Source: Bacillus gaemokensis | GTDB taxonomy: Bacteria > Bacillota > Bacilli > Bacillales > Bacillaceae_G | Reading direction: 5' to 3' | NCBI RefSeq assembly: GCF_001590835.1 | Contig: NZ_LTAQ01000006.1 | Coordinates: 52,004-116,003 of the forward strand | Length of the DNA: 64,000 bases | Shown: piece after piece, positions 32,928 through 43,011 of the stretch | Position numbering within the stretch: position 1 is the first letter of the stretch | Layout of the letters: every line of letters starts with the position of its first letter | Translations under genes and position numbers: made by a program | The notes under the pieces: model-generated | The model's database searches: none | Told to the model about the DNA's origin: nothing | What the model saw: only the letters and a program-made list of their open reading frames with translations

Positions 32928-33737
32928 TCATTTGTTTTCCTCTTTATATCCTTCAATCCGTTCTGGATGAGTATAAATGTTACAAGAGTCATTCCGAATA
33001 AATCCAACAACTGTAATACCTAAATCATGAGCAAGTTGTAATGCTAATTTTGTTGGAGCTGATTTGGAAAGAATAATTTCACAACCTATTTTGGAAACTT
33101 TCAGCAAAATTTCAGATGAAATTCGGCCGCTAAATGCAATGATTTTCCCTTGGATAGATATATTGTTACGTAAGCAATGACCATATATTTTGTCTAATGC
33201 ATTATGTCTTCCAATATCCATTCTTGATAGGAGGATGGTATTTTGATTACAAAGAGCGGTATTATGAACGCCACCTGTTTGCCGAAATGTAGTAGAAGAT
33301 TGTTGTAAAGTATTCATTAAATAAAAGCATTCTTCTGGAGTTAATGTTACATGTATATCACTGAATTTTTTTGCTTTTGCTGCATCGTTTACAAAAACAA
33401 ATCCTTGTCTACTTTTTCCACAACAAGAAGTAACATATCGTTTATTATATAGAGTTTGATAAAGTGGATTGACTTGCGACGCTTTCACATGAACGACCCC
33501 TGTTTCTTGCTGTATCCATAATTCATCAATATGTTTATAGGAAGCGATAATCCCTTCAGAAATTAAAAATCCTATTACCATATCTTCAATATAATTTGGA
33601 GTACATACAACTGTTACATACTCTTCACCGTTTAATTTAATCGTTACAGGAGATTCTGTAACAATTTCATCTTCTTGTTTGAAGAATACTCCGGCCTTAT
33701 AACGTACCATTTTATATGTTTCTTGGACAGGATCCAT
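32928..33737 (-). CDS. fdhD: FdhD, formate dehydrogenase sulfurtransferase
   Basis: A 269-residue cytoplasmic protein that passes sulfur to the molybdenum cofactor of formate dehydrogenase. It shows VTVVCTPNYIEDMVIGFLISEGII, the Cys pair in VTSCCGKSRQG, GGVHNTALC, DIGRHNALDKIYG and FSGRISSEILLKVSKIGCEI, all typical of FdhD. I start at ATG 33737 after AAGGGGAAA; the longer frame lacks a ribosome site. It is divergent from the formate dehydrogenase gene. Confidence 0.93.
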   Translation of the reverse strand: MDPVQETYKMVRYKAGVFFKQEDEIVTESPVTIKLNGEEYVTVVCTPNYIEDMVIGFLISEGIIASYKHIDELWIQQETGVVHVKASQVNPLYQTLYNKRYVTSCCGKSRQGFVFVNDAAKAKKFSDIHVTLTPEECFYLMNTLQQSSTTFRQTGGVHNTALCNQNTILLSRMDIGRHNALDKIYGHCLRNNISIQGKIIAFSGRISSEILLKVSKIGCEIILSKSAPTKLALQLAHDLGITVVGFIRNDSCNIYTHPERIEGYKEENK

Positions 33738-33811
33738 ATTATTTTCCCCTTTATATGTATTTTTCTTCCTATTCATCATAAAACATTGAAAAAATAAAAG
33801 CATCTGTTATC

Positions 33812-33995
33812 TATATAAATCCATTTTGATTTTTCAATATATAAGTCACTGCTATGAAGACAAAAGATGATCGCTACTAGTTCTCTCTTTTTGTTTTAAC
33901 TTGGCATGGGACTAAAAAAGGAACTGACCGCTTCTATGCATGGCTGGATGCTCTCTCCCACCTAAAAAGAAAGGTTTATGTTTGTTTTTCAGTTT
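33812..33995. repeat. Inverted-repeat element, copy 1
   Basis: About 184 bases found again in opposite orientation at 39712-39891. The best conserved blocks are ATATAAATCCATTTTGATTT, TTGTTTTAACTTGGCATGGG, GACCGCTTCTATGCATGGCT and CTCCCACCTAAAAAGAAAGG; other parts differ. No ORF. It lies in the divergent region between fdhD and the formate dehydrogenase gene. The following 33996-34208 contains an A/T-rich promoter region only. Confidence 0.75.
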
Positions 33996-34208
33996 CTCTA
34001 TATTATTTGGTTATTATTGTATATTTAAGATATAATAGGGTAGTAGAATAGTGTCATTTTAAGGATTTCGTAGTATACCTTATAGCATCAAGAATCGGCT
34101 TCTAAGATAGGATTTCAACAGAGCGTTTCAAAAAAATGTACAGCAATATAGTTTTGAAAACGGATTCAAAAATGTATTGTACAGTTAGGTGTAAGGAGAG
34201 GGGAAACT

Positions 34209-37151
34209 ATGACAGAACAAACAGTTCGTGTAACCATAGATGGAAAAGAATTTCTTTCATCTGGTGAAAAAACGATACTGCAATTATTTAATGAGAGTAA
34301 ACTAGAGCATCCACAAATTTGCCATGTACCAGAGGTAGATCCCATTCAAACTTGTGATACATGTATTGTGGAAGTGGACGGCAAGCTAATGCGTGCTTGT
34401 TCAACAAAATTAGCAGATGGTATGCATATTGAAAGAAAATCAGCACGTGCCCATGAAGCTCAAACAGAGGCAATGGATCGTTTATTAGAGAATCATTTAT
34501 TGTATTGTACAGTGTGTGATAACAATAATGGTAACTGTAAAGTTCATAATACGGTGCACATGATGGGGATTGAAGAGCAGAAATATCCATATGAACCGAA
34601 AGTTAGTGCTAGTGAAGTGGATATGTCTCATCCGTTTTACCGTTATGATCCAAACCAATGTATAGCTTGTGGTCAATGTGTAGAAGTGTGTCAAAACCTA
34701 CAAGTGAATGAAACATTATCAATTGATTGGAGTTTAGATCGTCCTCGTGTTATTTGGGATAGTGGTGTGAGTATTAATGATTCATCTTGTGTGAGTTGTG
34801 GTCAATGTGTAACAGTATGTCCATGTAATGCATTAATGGAAAAAACAATGCTAGGGGAAGCTGGTTTTATGACTGGTTTGAAACCAGCTGTACTAGACCC
34901 AATGATTGATTTTGTAAAGGACGTAGAGCCTGGATATAGTAGTATTTTAGCGGTTTCAGAAGTGGAATCTGCAATGCGTGAAACGAAGATTAATAAGACG
35001 AAAACAGTGTGTACATTTTGCGGTGTTGGTTGTTCGTTCGAAGTATGGACGAAAGATCGTCAAATTTTAAAAGTGCAACCTGTATCGGACGCACCAGTAA
35101 ATGGGATTTCGACATGTGTAAAAGGGAAATTCGGCTGGGATTTTGTAAACAGTGAAGACCGCATTACGAAACCGCTGATTCGTCAAGGAGATATGTTCGT
35201 TGAAGCATCATGGGAAGAAGCTTTAGAGGTCGTTGCATCTAATATGCAACATATTAAATCAGAATATGGTAGTGATGCATTTGGCTTCATTTCTTCTTCA
35301 AAAGTAACAAATGAAGAAAATTACCTCATGCAAAAACTAGCTCGTCAAATATATGGAACAAATAATGTAGATAACTGTTCTCGTTATTGTCAATCTCCAG
35401 CAACAGATGGGTTATTTAAAACTGTTGGTATGGGTGGTGACGCTGGGACAGTGAAAGATATTGCTGAAGCAGGACTTGTCATTATTGTTGGTGCAAATCC
35501 AACAGAAGGACACCCAGTACTAGCGACTCGTGTAAAACGTGCTCATAAATTACATGAGCAAAAATTAATTGTAGCAGATCTTCGTAAACATGAGATGGCC
35601 GAACGTGCTGACATGTTCGTTCACCCGCGCCAAGGAACTGATTATGTTTGGCTTGCTGGTATAACAAAATATATTATTGATCAAGGTTGGCATGATAAAA
35701 CATTCTTAGATGAAAATGTGAAGAACTTTGATGAATATAACAAAATGTTAGAGAAATATACACTTGGTTATACAGAAAATATTACGGGGATTTCTAAAGA
35801 TACGTTAAAAGAAATGGCTCGTATGGTATACGAAGCAGATGGTACTTGTGTACTTTGGGGTATGGGAGTTACGCAAAATACGGGCGGAAGTACAACATCA
35901 GCAGCAATTTCAAACCTACTTCTCGTAACAGGTAACTATCGTCGCCCTGGTGCAGGTGCATATCCACTCCGCGGACATAATAATGTACAAGGTGCTTGTG
36001 ATATGGCAACATTACCAAACTGGCTTCCTGGTTACCAAGCGGTATCTGATGATACATCACGTGCGAAATTTGAAAAAGCATACGGTACTACAATTCCGAA
36101 AGAGCCCGGCTTAAATAATATTGCGATGCTAATTGCAGCGGAAGAAGGAAAGCTGCGTGGTATGTATGTCATGGGAGAAGAAATGGCTTTAGTGGATTCC
36201 AATGCGAATCATGTACAGCATATTTTAGCGAATCTAGATTTCCTTGTCGTTCAGGACATGTTCTTATCTAAAACAGCCCGCTTTGCTGATGTTATTTTAC
36301 CAGCGGCACCAAGTTTAGAAAAAGAGGGGACATTTACAAATACAGAACGTCGTATTCAAAGGTTATATGAAGTAATGCCGCCGCTAGCTGATTCTAAACC
36401 TGACTGGTGGATCCTGCAAAAAGTGGCTCGTGCGCTTGGCGGAGATTGGAACTATGAGAACCCAAGTGAAATTATGGATGAAATCGCCTCATTGACACCA
36501 CTTTACTCACAAGCAACGTATGATCGTTTAGAGGGATGGAACAGTTTATGTTGGGGTAGCCATGACGGTAGCGATACACCATTATTATATGTGGATGGTT
36601 TCAACTTCCCGGATAAAAAAGCACGCTTATCATTAGATGAATGGATACCACCAGTGGTAGCTCCAGAAGACTATGATTTACTTTTAAATAACGGTCGTAT
36701 GCTAGAACATTTCCATGAAGGAAATATGACAAATAAATCAGTAGGAATCTTATCTAAAATTTCTGAGGTATTTGTTGAAATCTCGCCAGAACTTGCGACA
36801 GAGCGAAATGTAAAAGATGGTGGTCTTGTAGAGCTCACATCACCGTTTGGAAAAATAAAAGTGCAGGCGCTTATCACAGACCGTGTGACTGGTAATGAAC
36901 TATATTTACCGATGCACGCAACAGTGAATGAAGAAGCAATTAATATTTTAACAGGAACAGCGACAGATCTTTATACGTGTACGCCAGCTTATAAACAAAC
37001 GATGGTGAAAATGCGGGTACTACGTGAAAAAGGAAATCGCCCGTTACCAGCTTCAAACCCAAGAGATAAAAAACGTCATCCACAAAATGGTGTTGAGATT
37101 CAGCAGAAATGGCAGCGAAAACAATACGTATCACTTGTGGATCAGAACTAG
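34209..37151 (+). CDS. fdhA: Formate dehydrogenase-like molybdopterin oxidoreductase, alpha subunit
   Basis: A 980-residue cytoplasmic protein. In order: 2Fe-2S ferredoxin domain (CHVPEVDPIQTCDTC, about 1-80), His-Cys cluster (HLLYCTVCDNNNGNC), two 4Fe-4S clusters (CIACGQCVEVC; CVSCGQCVTVCPC), the molybdopterin 4Fe-4S domain (CTFCGVGCSFEVW) and the catalytic and dinucleotide-binding domains. The position of the active-site Sec/Cys is Cys394 in NVDNCSRYCQSPATDG, so this is a Cys enzyme. It resembles B. subtilis YjgC/YrhE. The following DUF1641 gene and divergent fdhD support a formate dehydrogenase role. It starts with ATG after AGGAGAGGGG. Confidence 0.9.
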   Translation: MTEQTVRVTIDGKEFLSSGEKTILQLFNESKLEHPQICHVPEVDPIQTCDTCIVEVDGKLMRACSTKLADGMHIERKSARAHEAQTEAMDRLLENHLLYCTVCDNNNGNCKVHNTVHMMGIEEQKYPYEPKVSASEVDMSHPFYRYDPNQCIACGQCVEVCQNLQVNETLSIDWSLDRPRVIWDSGVSINDSSCVSCGQCVTVCPCNALMEKTMLGEAGFMTGLKPAVLDPMIDFVKDVEPGYSSILAVSEVESAMRETKINKTKTVCTFCGVGCSFEVWTKDRQILKVQPVSDAPVNGISTCVKGKFGWDFVNSEDRITKPLIRQGDMFVEASWEEALEVVASNMQHIKSEYGSDAFGFISSSKVTNEENYLMQKLARQIYGTNNVDNCSRYCQSPATDGLFKTVGMGGDAGTVKDIAEAGLVIIVGANPTEGHPVLATRVKRAHKLHEQKLIVADLRKHEMAERADMFVHPRQGTDYVWLAGITKYIIDQGWHDKTFLDENVKNFDEYNKMLEKYTLGYTENITGISKDTLKEMARMVYEADGTCVLWGMGVTQNTGGSTTSAAISNLLLVTGNYRRPGAGAYPLRGHNNVQGACDMATLPNWLPGYQAVSDDTSRAKFEKAYGTTIPKEPGLNNIAMLIAAEEGKLRGMYVMGEEMALVDSNANHVQHILANLDFLVVQDMFLSKTARFADVILPAAPSLEKEGTFTNTERRIQRLYEVMPPLADSKPDWWILQKVARALGGDWNYENPSEIMDEIASLTPLYSQATYDRLEGWNSLCWGSHDGSDTPLLYVDGFNFPDKKARLSLDEWIPPVVAPEDYDLLLNNGRMLEHFHEGNMTNKSVGILSKISEVFVEISPELATERNVKDGGLVELTSPFGKIKVQALITDRVTGNELYLPMHATVNEEAINILTGTATDLYTCTPAYKQTMVKMRVLREKGNRPLPASNPRDKKRHPQNGVEIQQKWQRKQYVSLVDQN

Positions 37152-37163
37152 GGGGCGAAGAAA

Positions 37164-37646
37164 GTGGCAAAAGAAATTACATTGATTCAAAAAAAAGTTA
37201 TAACAGAAGAAGAAAAGAGACAACAGTTATCAGATGAGCTGTTAACACAATTAGCTGAAAACCGTGAAGCAGTTGAGGAAACGATGCAGTTATTAGCACA
37301 GTTACAGCAAGCGGGTATATTAGACGCGGCAATCAGTTTGCTTGCTGCGAAAGAAGATGTTTCTAAAATTGCTGTGGAGCAATTGAATCGTGACCCAGTA
37401 AAGAATGCATTAAATAATATGCTGGGAGCAGGAGAAGCATTATCTTCTGTTGATCCAGAAGTAACAAAACAAGTAACGTCGAGTTTAGTTACGGGATTAC
37501 AATTTGCAACAGACGAATTAAAAAAAGGAAAAAAGACAAAAGTTATGGATTTCTTTAAAGTATTAAAAGATCCTGATATTAATAGGGCCATTACATTTGG
37601 TTTTAGCTTTTTAAAAGCATTTGGACAAGGGTTAGAGAAAAAATAA
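37164..37646 (+). CDS. DUF1641 protein associated with formate dehydrogenase
   Basis: A 160-residue soluble, mainly helical protein starting with GTG. ELLTQLAENREAVEETMQLLAQLQQAGILD, DPVKNALNNMLGAGEAL and the C-terminal FLKAFGQGLEKK match the DUF1641 (YjgD/YrhD) family, which is nearly always next to this formate dehydrogenase. It follows fdhA by 12 bases and shares its transcript. Its exact role (assembly or electron transfer partner) is not established to my knowledge. Confidence 0.85.
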   Translation: MAKEITLIQKKVITEEEKRQQLSDELLTQLAENREAVEETMQLLAQLQQAGILDAAISLLAAKEDVSKIAVEQLNRDPVKNALNNMLGAGEALSSVDPEVTKQVTSSLVTGLQFATDELKKGKKTKVMDFFKVLKDPDINRAITFGFSFLKAFGQGLEKK

Positions 37647-37650
37647 AAGG

Positions 37651-37689
37651 AAAAAGAGTGATGGAGGAGTAGACATCACTCTTTTTTTT
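37651..37689 (+). terminator. Terminator of the fdh operon
   Basis: 13-bp perfect stem (37651-37663 with 37674-37686) and a run of eight T. Confidence 0.87.
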
Positions 37690-37802
37690 GTGAATGTATA
37701 AGAGTATTCATGTTAAGCGGAATATATTATGATAAAAAAGATGGATTTAGAATGGAAATATGGAATCCATCTCAAATATAGTTTTAGAATTTGGAGGAAT
37801 AT

Positions 37803-39674
37803 ATGCTACACCGTAAAAGATTATCTATACCAGGAGTCATGAAACATTCCTTTCAAACAGTGCAATTTGCTTTTTGGAATGTGCTGGCATTTCAACTGGT
37901 TTATAAATTATTAGCCGCGATTGTGTTTATACCATTATTTGGTATTATTTTTAATAAGTTATTATACTGGGGTGGCTATGCAAATGCGACAAATGATGAA
38001 TTGCTAGCTTTTTTGCAAACCCCGTATGGAATCACAGCCATTGTAATTTTATCCATATTGGCACTGTTTCTCATTTTTACAGAATTTGCGGTGCTCATTA
38101 TTATTTCGTATTTTGCACATAAAAGGCAAAAGGTGAGATTGCGTCCAATTTTGTATAAAACGGTAACATATTTACCTTCTCTTTTCACATATTGCTTGCC
38201 GGGATTTATTTTGTATGCTGTTGTTTTGTTACCTCTTTTAAGTATGGGGTATAAATCTGCACTAATCCCTGAAATCCAAATTCCAAATTTCATTACAGGT
38301 GAATTGCTAAAAACGACAATGGGGCAAGTAGGTTATTACACTTTCTTTGGTGTAGTCGCGTATTTGAATCTTCGTTGGATCTTTGTTTTACCTATTATAG
38401 TGTTAGAAGAAAAACCATTTCGCATAGCTGCACGTAAAAGTGCAAGCTTAGTAAAAGAGAGCTTTTTTAAAATTTTGTTCTTTTTAGTTGGCTGTTTTAT
38501 CTCGATAGGGATTGTGTTTGTTTTATTTATGGCGATGTACTTATTGTTCTTATGGGGCGTTTATGAATTTACAAATCCGAAAGGAACATTCGCCGTATTA
38601 GCTGAATCTACTCTATCTGTATTTTTAACGAGTACATTGTATTTGTTTAGCTTTATTGTAACGCCTTTTTATATTATGGCATTGACAAGACTTTATTTAC
38701 AAAAAGTCCCGGTGGAAGATGTTTTGTTAGAAGAAGGCTTAGATTATTCAAAAACAAAAGCGGATAAATGTTTCTTTAAAAAGCACCGGTTCAAATTTAT
38801 AGGTGTTTATATTGTTGGTGTGTTCACAGTAGGTATGGTAGTTGCGTTCATTGTAACGTTTATTACGAATTCATATAAAGAACCAGTGATTATGGCGCAT
38901 CGTGGATATATTTCCAAAGGAGTCGAAAATACGAAAGAGGCAGTACAGGGTGCGATTGATGCAAAAGCAGACTATGCTGAAATTGATGTATTGCAAACAA
39001 AAGATGGTGAATTGGCAGTGATACATGATTTGAAATTAAAGCGTCTTGCCAATGCTAATGTACATGTATCAGATTTAACCATGGATGAGCTTCGAAAGTT
39101 AACACTTAGTCAAGATGGACTTTCAGGGAAAATTAGTACGCTGGATGAGATTATTAAGCTTGCAAATGGCAAAATCAAGCTCAATATAGAAGTAAAACTA
39201 CATGGAAATGAAAAAGATTTTGTAAAAAAAGTATTAAAAACAATCAAGGACAATGACTTTGAAAAACAATGTGTAATTCAAACATTACATTATCCGCTCA
39301 TTAAAGAATTTAAGCGTGCAAATCCTGATATAAAAGTAGGATATATTTTATATGCAAGTAGAGCAAATTTAAAATTTGTTCAAGCAGATTTCTATGTGGC
39401 AGAAGAATATATGTTAAATAAACGTTTAGTAAAATCAGCACGAAAATTAAATAAACCAATTTATGTATGGACTGTAAATGATATGGAGAATTTAAAGAAA
39501 TATTATAAGCTCAATATAGATGGGATTATTACGGATTATCCTGAGGATGCACAAGAAACGATTAAGATGATGAAAGAACAAGAAGAAAATGAAACGGATA
39601 TGTTTGAGAAGATTACAGAAACAACGGAAGATTTATTTTCAAAGTTATTTATGAGTTACCCAGCTGCCGGTTAA
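37803..39674 (+). CDS. Membrane glycerophosphodiester phosphodiesterase
   Basis: A 623-residue protein. The N-terminal half has about seven or eight membrane helices (GDPD-associated membrane domain, to about 360); the C-terminal domain is a GDPD TIM barrel with the HRG motif in VIMAHRGYISKGVENT, EIDVLQTKDGELAVIHD, NIEVKLH and YVWTVNDMENLKKYYKLNIDGIITDYP. It hydrolyses glycerophosphodiesters to glycerol-3-phosphate and an alcohol, probably at the cell surface. I start at ATG 37803 after TTGGAGGA; the TTG 12 bases earlier is part of the ribosome site. Confidence 0.88.
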   Translation: MLHRKRLSIPGVMKHSFQTVQFAFWNVLAFQLVYKLLAAIVFIPLFGIIFNKLLYWGGYANATNDELLAFLQTPYGITAIVILSILALFLIFTEFAVLIIISYFAHKRQKVRLRPILYKTVTYLPSLFTYCLPGFILYAVVLLPLLSMGYKSALIPEIQIPNFITGELLKTTMGQVGYYTFFGVVAYLNLRWIFVLPIIVLEEKPFRIAARKSASLVKESFFKILFFLVGCFISIGIVFVLFMAMYLLFLWGVYEFTNPKGTFAVLAESTLSVFLTSTLYLFSFIVTPFYIMALTRLYLQKVPVEDVLLEEGLDYSKTKADKCFFKKHRFKFIGVYIVGVFTVGMVVAFIVTFITNSYKEPVIMAHRGYISKGVENTKEAVQGAIDAKADYAEIDVLQTKDGELAVIHDLKLKRLANANVHVSDLTMDELRKLTLSQDGLSGKISTLDEIIKLANGKIKLNIEVKLHGNEKDFVKKVLKTIKDNDFEKQCVIQTLHYPLIKEFKRANPDIKVGYILYASRANLKFVQADFYVAEEYMLNKRLVKSARKLNKPIYVWTVNDMENLKKYYKLNIDGIITDYPEDAQETIKMMKEQEENETDMFEKITETTEDLFSKLFMSYPAAG

Positions 39675-39692
39675 ATACTGGTAGCTTTTTTT
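39662..39692 (+). terminator. Terminator overlapping the GDPD stop
   Basis: AGCTGCCGG with CTGGTAGCT (39662-39670 with 39678-39686, two G-U pairs), then seven T. Confidence 0.75.
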
Positions 39693-39711
39693 ACTATATA
39701 AGTACAAATTG

Positions 39712-39891
39712 AAAAACTGATATAAAACCTTTCTTTTTAGGTGGGAGAGTGCATCCAGCCATGCATAGAAGCGGTCAGATCCTTTTTCTGCCCCATGCCA
39801 AGTTAAAACAAAGAGAGAAAACGAGTGCAGGTCCCCTTTTGTTCTTTATAGCAGCGACTTATATGCCTGCAAATCAAAATGGATTTATATA
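39712..39891. repeat. Inverted-repeat element, copy 2
   Basis: Reverse complement of the element at 33812-33995, ending in GGATTTATATA. The pair brackets the fdhA, DUF1641 and GDPD genes (5.7 kb). No ORF and no transposase. The remaining 39892-40236 is A/T-rich, with the ald promoter, a cre-like site and a short A/T dyad at 40189-40211. Confidence 0.75.
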
Positions 39892-40122
39892 AAAAGAATA
39901 TAGTTCTAAAATATTACAGGGAATAGGAAGTGTATATGTATGCGATTTGTATTGATTTTTCACATTGTTATATTATTGTCAAATAATAAGTGATTAGCAT
40001 GCGATTTCTAAACTTATAATAAAAATAGAATGATTGGTAATTAGAATATAAGAATACCCCTTATGAAATAAAGTTTGTTATATTTACACTATTCCAAATA
40101 TATAAACTTTATTATTTTAGTA

Positions 40123-40136
40123 TGTTAGCGTTTTCA
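40123..40136 (+). promoter_or_regulatory. cre-like site upstream of ald
   Basis: TGTTAGCGTTTTCA, one mismatch from the cre consensus, about 100 bases before the start codon. Confidence 0.45.
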
Positions 40137-40236
40137 TAATTTTTAAGTTATGCTAGAATAAGGACATAAGTTATTAATTATTATAAAAAGAAAAAAGAAT
40201 TTCTTTTTTCTGTTAATTATAAGGGGGCATTTCATT

Positions 40237-41370
40237 ATGCGTATTGGGGTACCAACAGAAATTAAAAATAACGAAAACCGTGTGGCAATGACACCAGCTG
40301 GTGTTGTGCATTTAGTTCGCAATAATCACGAAGTATTCATTCAAAAGGGTGCAGGTTTAGGATCTGGTTTTACAGATGCGGAGTATGTTGAAGCAGGAGC
40401 TAAAATTGTTGATACAGCTGAAGAAGCTTGGAACATGGATATGGTTATGAAAGTTAAGGAACCAATTGAAAGCGAATACAAACACTTTAGCGAAGGTTTA
40501 ATCTTATTCACATATTTACACTTAGCTCCAGAACCAGAATTGACAAAAGCACTAATTGAAAAGAAAGTTGTTTCTATTGCTTATGAAACAGTACAATTAG
40601 AAAACCGTTCTTTACCATTACTTGCACCTATGAGTGAAGTAGCTGGTCGTATGTCTGCACAAATTGGTGCACAATTCCTTGAGAAAAACAAAGGCGGCAA
40701 AGGTATCCTACTTGCAGGTGTTCCAGGGGTAAAACGTGGTAAAGTAACAATTATCGGTGGTGGACAAGCTGGTACAAATGCTGCTAAAATTGCAGTTGGA
40801 CTAGGTGCGGATGTAACAATCATCGACTTAAGTGCAGAACGTCTTCGTCAGTTAGATGACATTTTCGGTAACCAAGTAAAAACTTTAATGTCTAATCCAT
40901 ACAATATTGCAGAAGCTGTAAAAGAATCTGATCTTGTAATCGGTGCGGTATTAATTCCAGGTGCAAAAGCGCCAAAACTTGTAACAGAAGAAATGATTAA
41001 ATCAATGGAACCAGGTTCTGTTGTAGTAGATATCGCAATTGACCAAGGTGGTATTTTCGAAACAACTGATCGTATTACAACTCATGATAACCCAACTTAT
41101 GAAAAACACGGCGTTGTTCATTATGCAGTTGCAAACATGCCTGGTGCAGTTCCACGTACATCAACTCTTGCATTAACAAACGTAACAGTGCCATATGCAG
41201 TGCAAATTGCAAACAAAGGCTACAAAGAAGCTTGCCTAGGCAACTCTGCATTATTAAAAGGTATTAATACACTAGATGGTTATGTAACATTTGAAGCAGT
41301 TGCAGAAGCTCATGGTGTAGAATACAAAGGTGCAAAAGAATTATTAGAAGCAGAAACGGTATCTTGCTAA
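40237..41370 (+). CDS. ald: Alanine dehydrogenase
   Basis: A 377-residue NAD-dependent enzyme converting L-alanine to pyruvate and ammonia. Features: [20 protein letters not shown], substrate-binding Lys in [25 protein letters not shown], the nucleotide-binding [23 protein letters not shown] and the [18 protein letters not shown] segment. Length is normal for Ald. It starts with ATG after AAGGGGGCA. The next gene encodes an amino-acid permease, so alanine uptake and use may be joined. Confidence 0.96.
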   Translation: MRIGVPTEIKNNENRVAMTPAGVVHLVRNNHEVFIQKGAGLGSGFTDAEYVEAGAKIVDTAEEAWNMDMVMKVKEPIESEYKHFSEGLILFTYLHLAPEPELTKALIEKKVVSIAYETVQLENRSLPLLAPMSEVAGRMSAQIGAQFLEKNKGGKGILLAGVPGVKRGKVTIIGGGQAGTNAAKIAVGLGADVTIIDLSAERLRQLDDIFGNQVKTLMSNPYNIAEAVKESDLVIGAVLIPGAKAPKLVTEEMIKSMEPGSVVVDIAIDQGGIFETTDRITTHDNPTYEKHGVVHYAVANMPGAVPRTSTLALTNVTVPYAVQIANKGYKEACLGNSALLKGINTLDGYVTFEAVAEAHGVEYKGAKELLEAETVSC

Positions 41371-41419
41371 TTGAAGCATAATACAAAAAACAATCGAACA
41401 ATATTTTATACAACACGAT

Positions 41420-41450
41420 AAGAGCTAAGAGAGAAGACCTCTTAGCTCTT
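41420..41450 (+). other. Hairpin between ald and permease
   Basis: Perfect 12-bp stem (41420-41431 with 41439-41450) without a real T run. It may lower read-through or stabilise ald mRNA. Confidence 0.5.
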
Positions 41451-41473
41451 CTTAGTAAAAGGGGGCATACATC

Positions 41474-42889
41474 GTGGCCAACCTATTTAAAAAGAAATCC
41501 GTTACGCAGCTGTTAGGGGAAAGTAAAAGTAAGACTTTATCCAAAACTTTAGGGGCATTCGACCTAACAATGCTAGGGATTGGTGCGATAATTGGTACAG
41601 GAGTTCTTGTATTAACTGGATTAGTAGCAGCAAGAGATGCTGGTCCAGCAGTTATTTTTTCATTTATGATTGCAGCAATTGTTTGTGGTTTTGCAGCATT
41701 ATGTTATGCAGAAGTTGCGTCTACACTTCCGGTATCAGGTAGTGTGTACACATATTCATACGCAACAATCGGTGAGTTTGTAGCCCATTTAATGGGATGG
41801 ACGTTACTATCGGTATACGTTGTAACAACAGCAGCAGTAGCTGGTGGATGGACAGGTTACTTCCATAACTTAGTGAGTGGATTTGGTTTAGAAATCCCGA
41901 AAGCACTGTTAACGATTCCATCACAAGGTGGTATTGTGAACTTGCCAGCAGTGATTATTACACTAGTGTTAACATTGCTATTATCACGTGGTACGAAAGA
42001 GAGTAAACGCGTGAATAACGCAATGGTATTAATCAAAATTGGTATTGTTGTCCTATTTCTTGCTGTTGGTGTATTCTATGTGAAACCAGAAAACTGGGTT
42101 CCATTTGCACCATACGGATTAAGTGGGATTTTTGCTGGAGGAGCAGCTGTATTTTTTGCCTTCTTAGGTTTTGATGCACTAGCAACTTCAGCTGAAGAAG
42201 TGAAAAATCCACAGCGTGATTTACCAATTGGTATTATTGCTTCATTAATCATTTGTACAATCATTTATATTGCAGTTTGTCTTGTAATGACTGGTATGGT
42301 TTCTTATAAGGAATTAGATGTACCAGAAGCTATGGCTTATGTATTAGAAGTTGTCGGACAAGATAAAGTAGCAGGTATCATTGCAATTGGAGCTGTAATT
42401 GGTATTATGGCTGTCATTTTCGCATACATCTATGCAACAACACGTGTATTCTTTGCAATGAGTCGTGATGGTTTGTTGCCAAAATCTTTTGCGAAAATCA
42501 ACGAAAAAACAGAGGCACCAACGTTTTCAACTTGGTTAACGGGAATCGGTAGTGCTTTAATTGCTGGATTTATCGATTTAAAAGAATTGTCAAACTTAGC
42601 GAATATTGGAGCACTATTAACATTTGCGATGGTTGGTGTATCAGTTATCATTCTTCGTAAAACACACCCGAAGTTACAGCGTGGATTTATGGTTCCACTT
42701 GTACCGACTTTGCCGATTATTTCAATTGTATGCTGCTTATTCTTAATGGTAAACTTACCGTTAACAACATGGATATACTTCGGTATTTGGTTAGCAATTG
42801 GAGTAGTTGTATACTTTGTTTATTCGAAAAAACACAGTCATCTAAAAGAAGATGGAAGTTCGCAAGATAGCTTGGAAGAAGCTAATTAA
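41474..42889 (+). CDS. APC-family amino-acid permease
   Basis: A 471-residue membrane protein with 12-13 helices. LTMLGIGAIIGTGVLVLTG in helix 1 is the conserved unwound segment of cationic-type amino-acid transporters; FFAFLGFDALATSAEEVKNPQRDLP is the other family signature. It resembles B. subtilis YfnA. It starts with GTG after AGGGGGCA, 103 bases after ald. Substrate not determined by sequence; alanine is suggested by context. Confidence 0.88.
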   Translation: MANLFKKKSVTQLLGESKSKTLSKTLGAFDLTMLGIGAIIGTGVLVLTGLVAARDAGPAVIFSFMIAAIVCGFAALCYAEVASTLPVSGSVYTYSYATIGEFVAHLMGWTLLSVYVVTTAAVAGGWTGYFHNLVSGFGLEIPKALLTIPSQGGIVNLPAVIITLVLTLLLSRGTKESKRVNNAMVLIKIGIVVLFLAVGVFYVKPENWVPFAPYGLSGIFAGGAAVFFAFLGFDALATSAEEVKNPQRDLPIGIIASLIICTIIYIAVCLVMTGMVSYKELDVPEAMAYVLEVVGQDKVAGIIAIGAVIGIMAVIFAYIYATTRVFFAMSRDGLLPKSFAKINEKTEAPTFSTWLTGIGSALIAGFIDLKELSNLANIGALLTFAMVGVSVIILRKTHPKLQRGFMVPLVPTLPIISIVCCLFLMVNLPLTTWIYFGIWLAIGVVVYFVYSKKHSHLKEDGSSQDSLEEAN

Positions 42890-42904
42890 GGGGATATAAT
42901 GTTG

Positions 42905-42940
42905 GCCTTGTGCGTTTAGGGAGCGCGCAAGGCTTTTTGT
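42905..42940 (+). terminator. Terminator after the permease
   Basis: 10-bp GC-rich stem with one mismatch (42905-42914 with 42924-42933) and T run. Confidence 0.8.
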
Positions 42941-43011
42941 TTTGAGAAAAGAAGGAGAAAGGTAGAATTCTGTAAAAATTTGTATGTTGGAATATGCAAA
43001 GGGGTGAAAGA

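Noticed and set aside
33812-33995. Insertion sequence or known riboswitch at the inverted-repeat element
   Set aside because: No transposase, no terminal repeats clearly seen, and no match to riboswitch cores that I know; kept as an unclassified repeat.
34209-37151. Selenocysteine at the formate dehydrogenase active site
   Set aside because: The codon for residue 394 is TGT (Cys); no in-frame TGA occurs in the gene.
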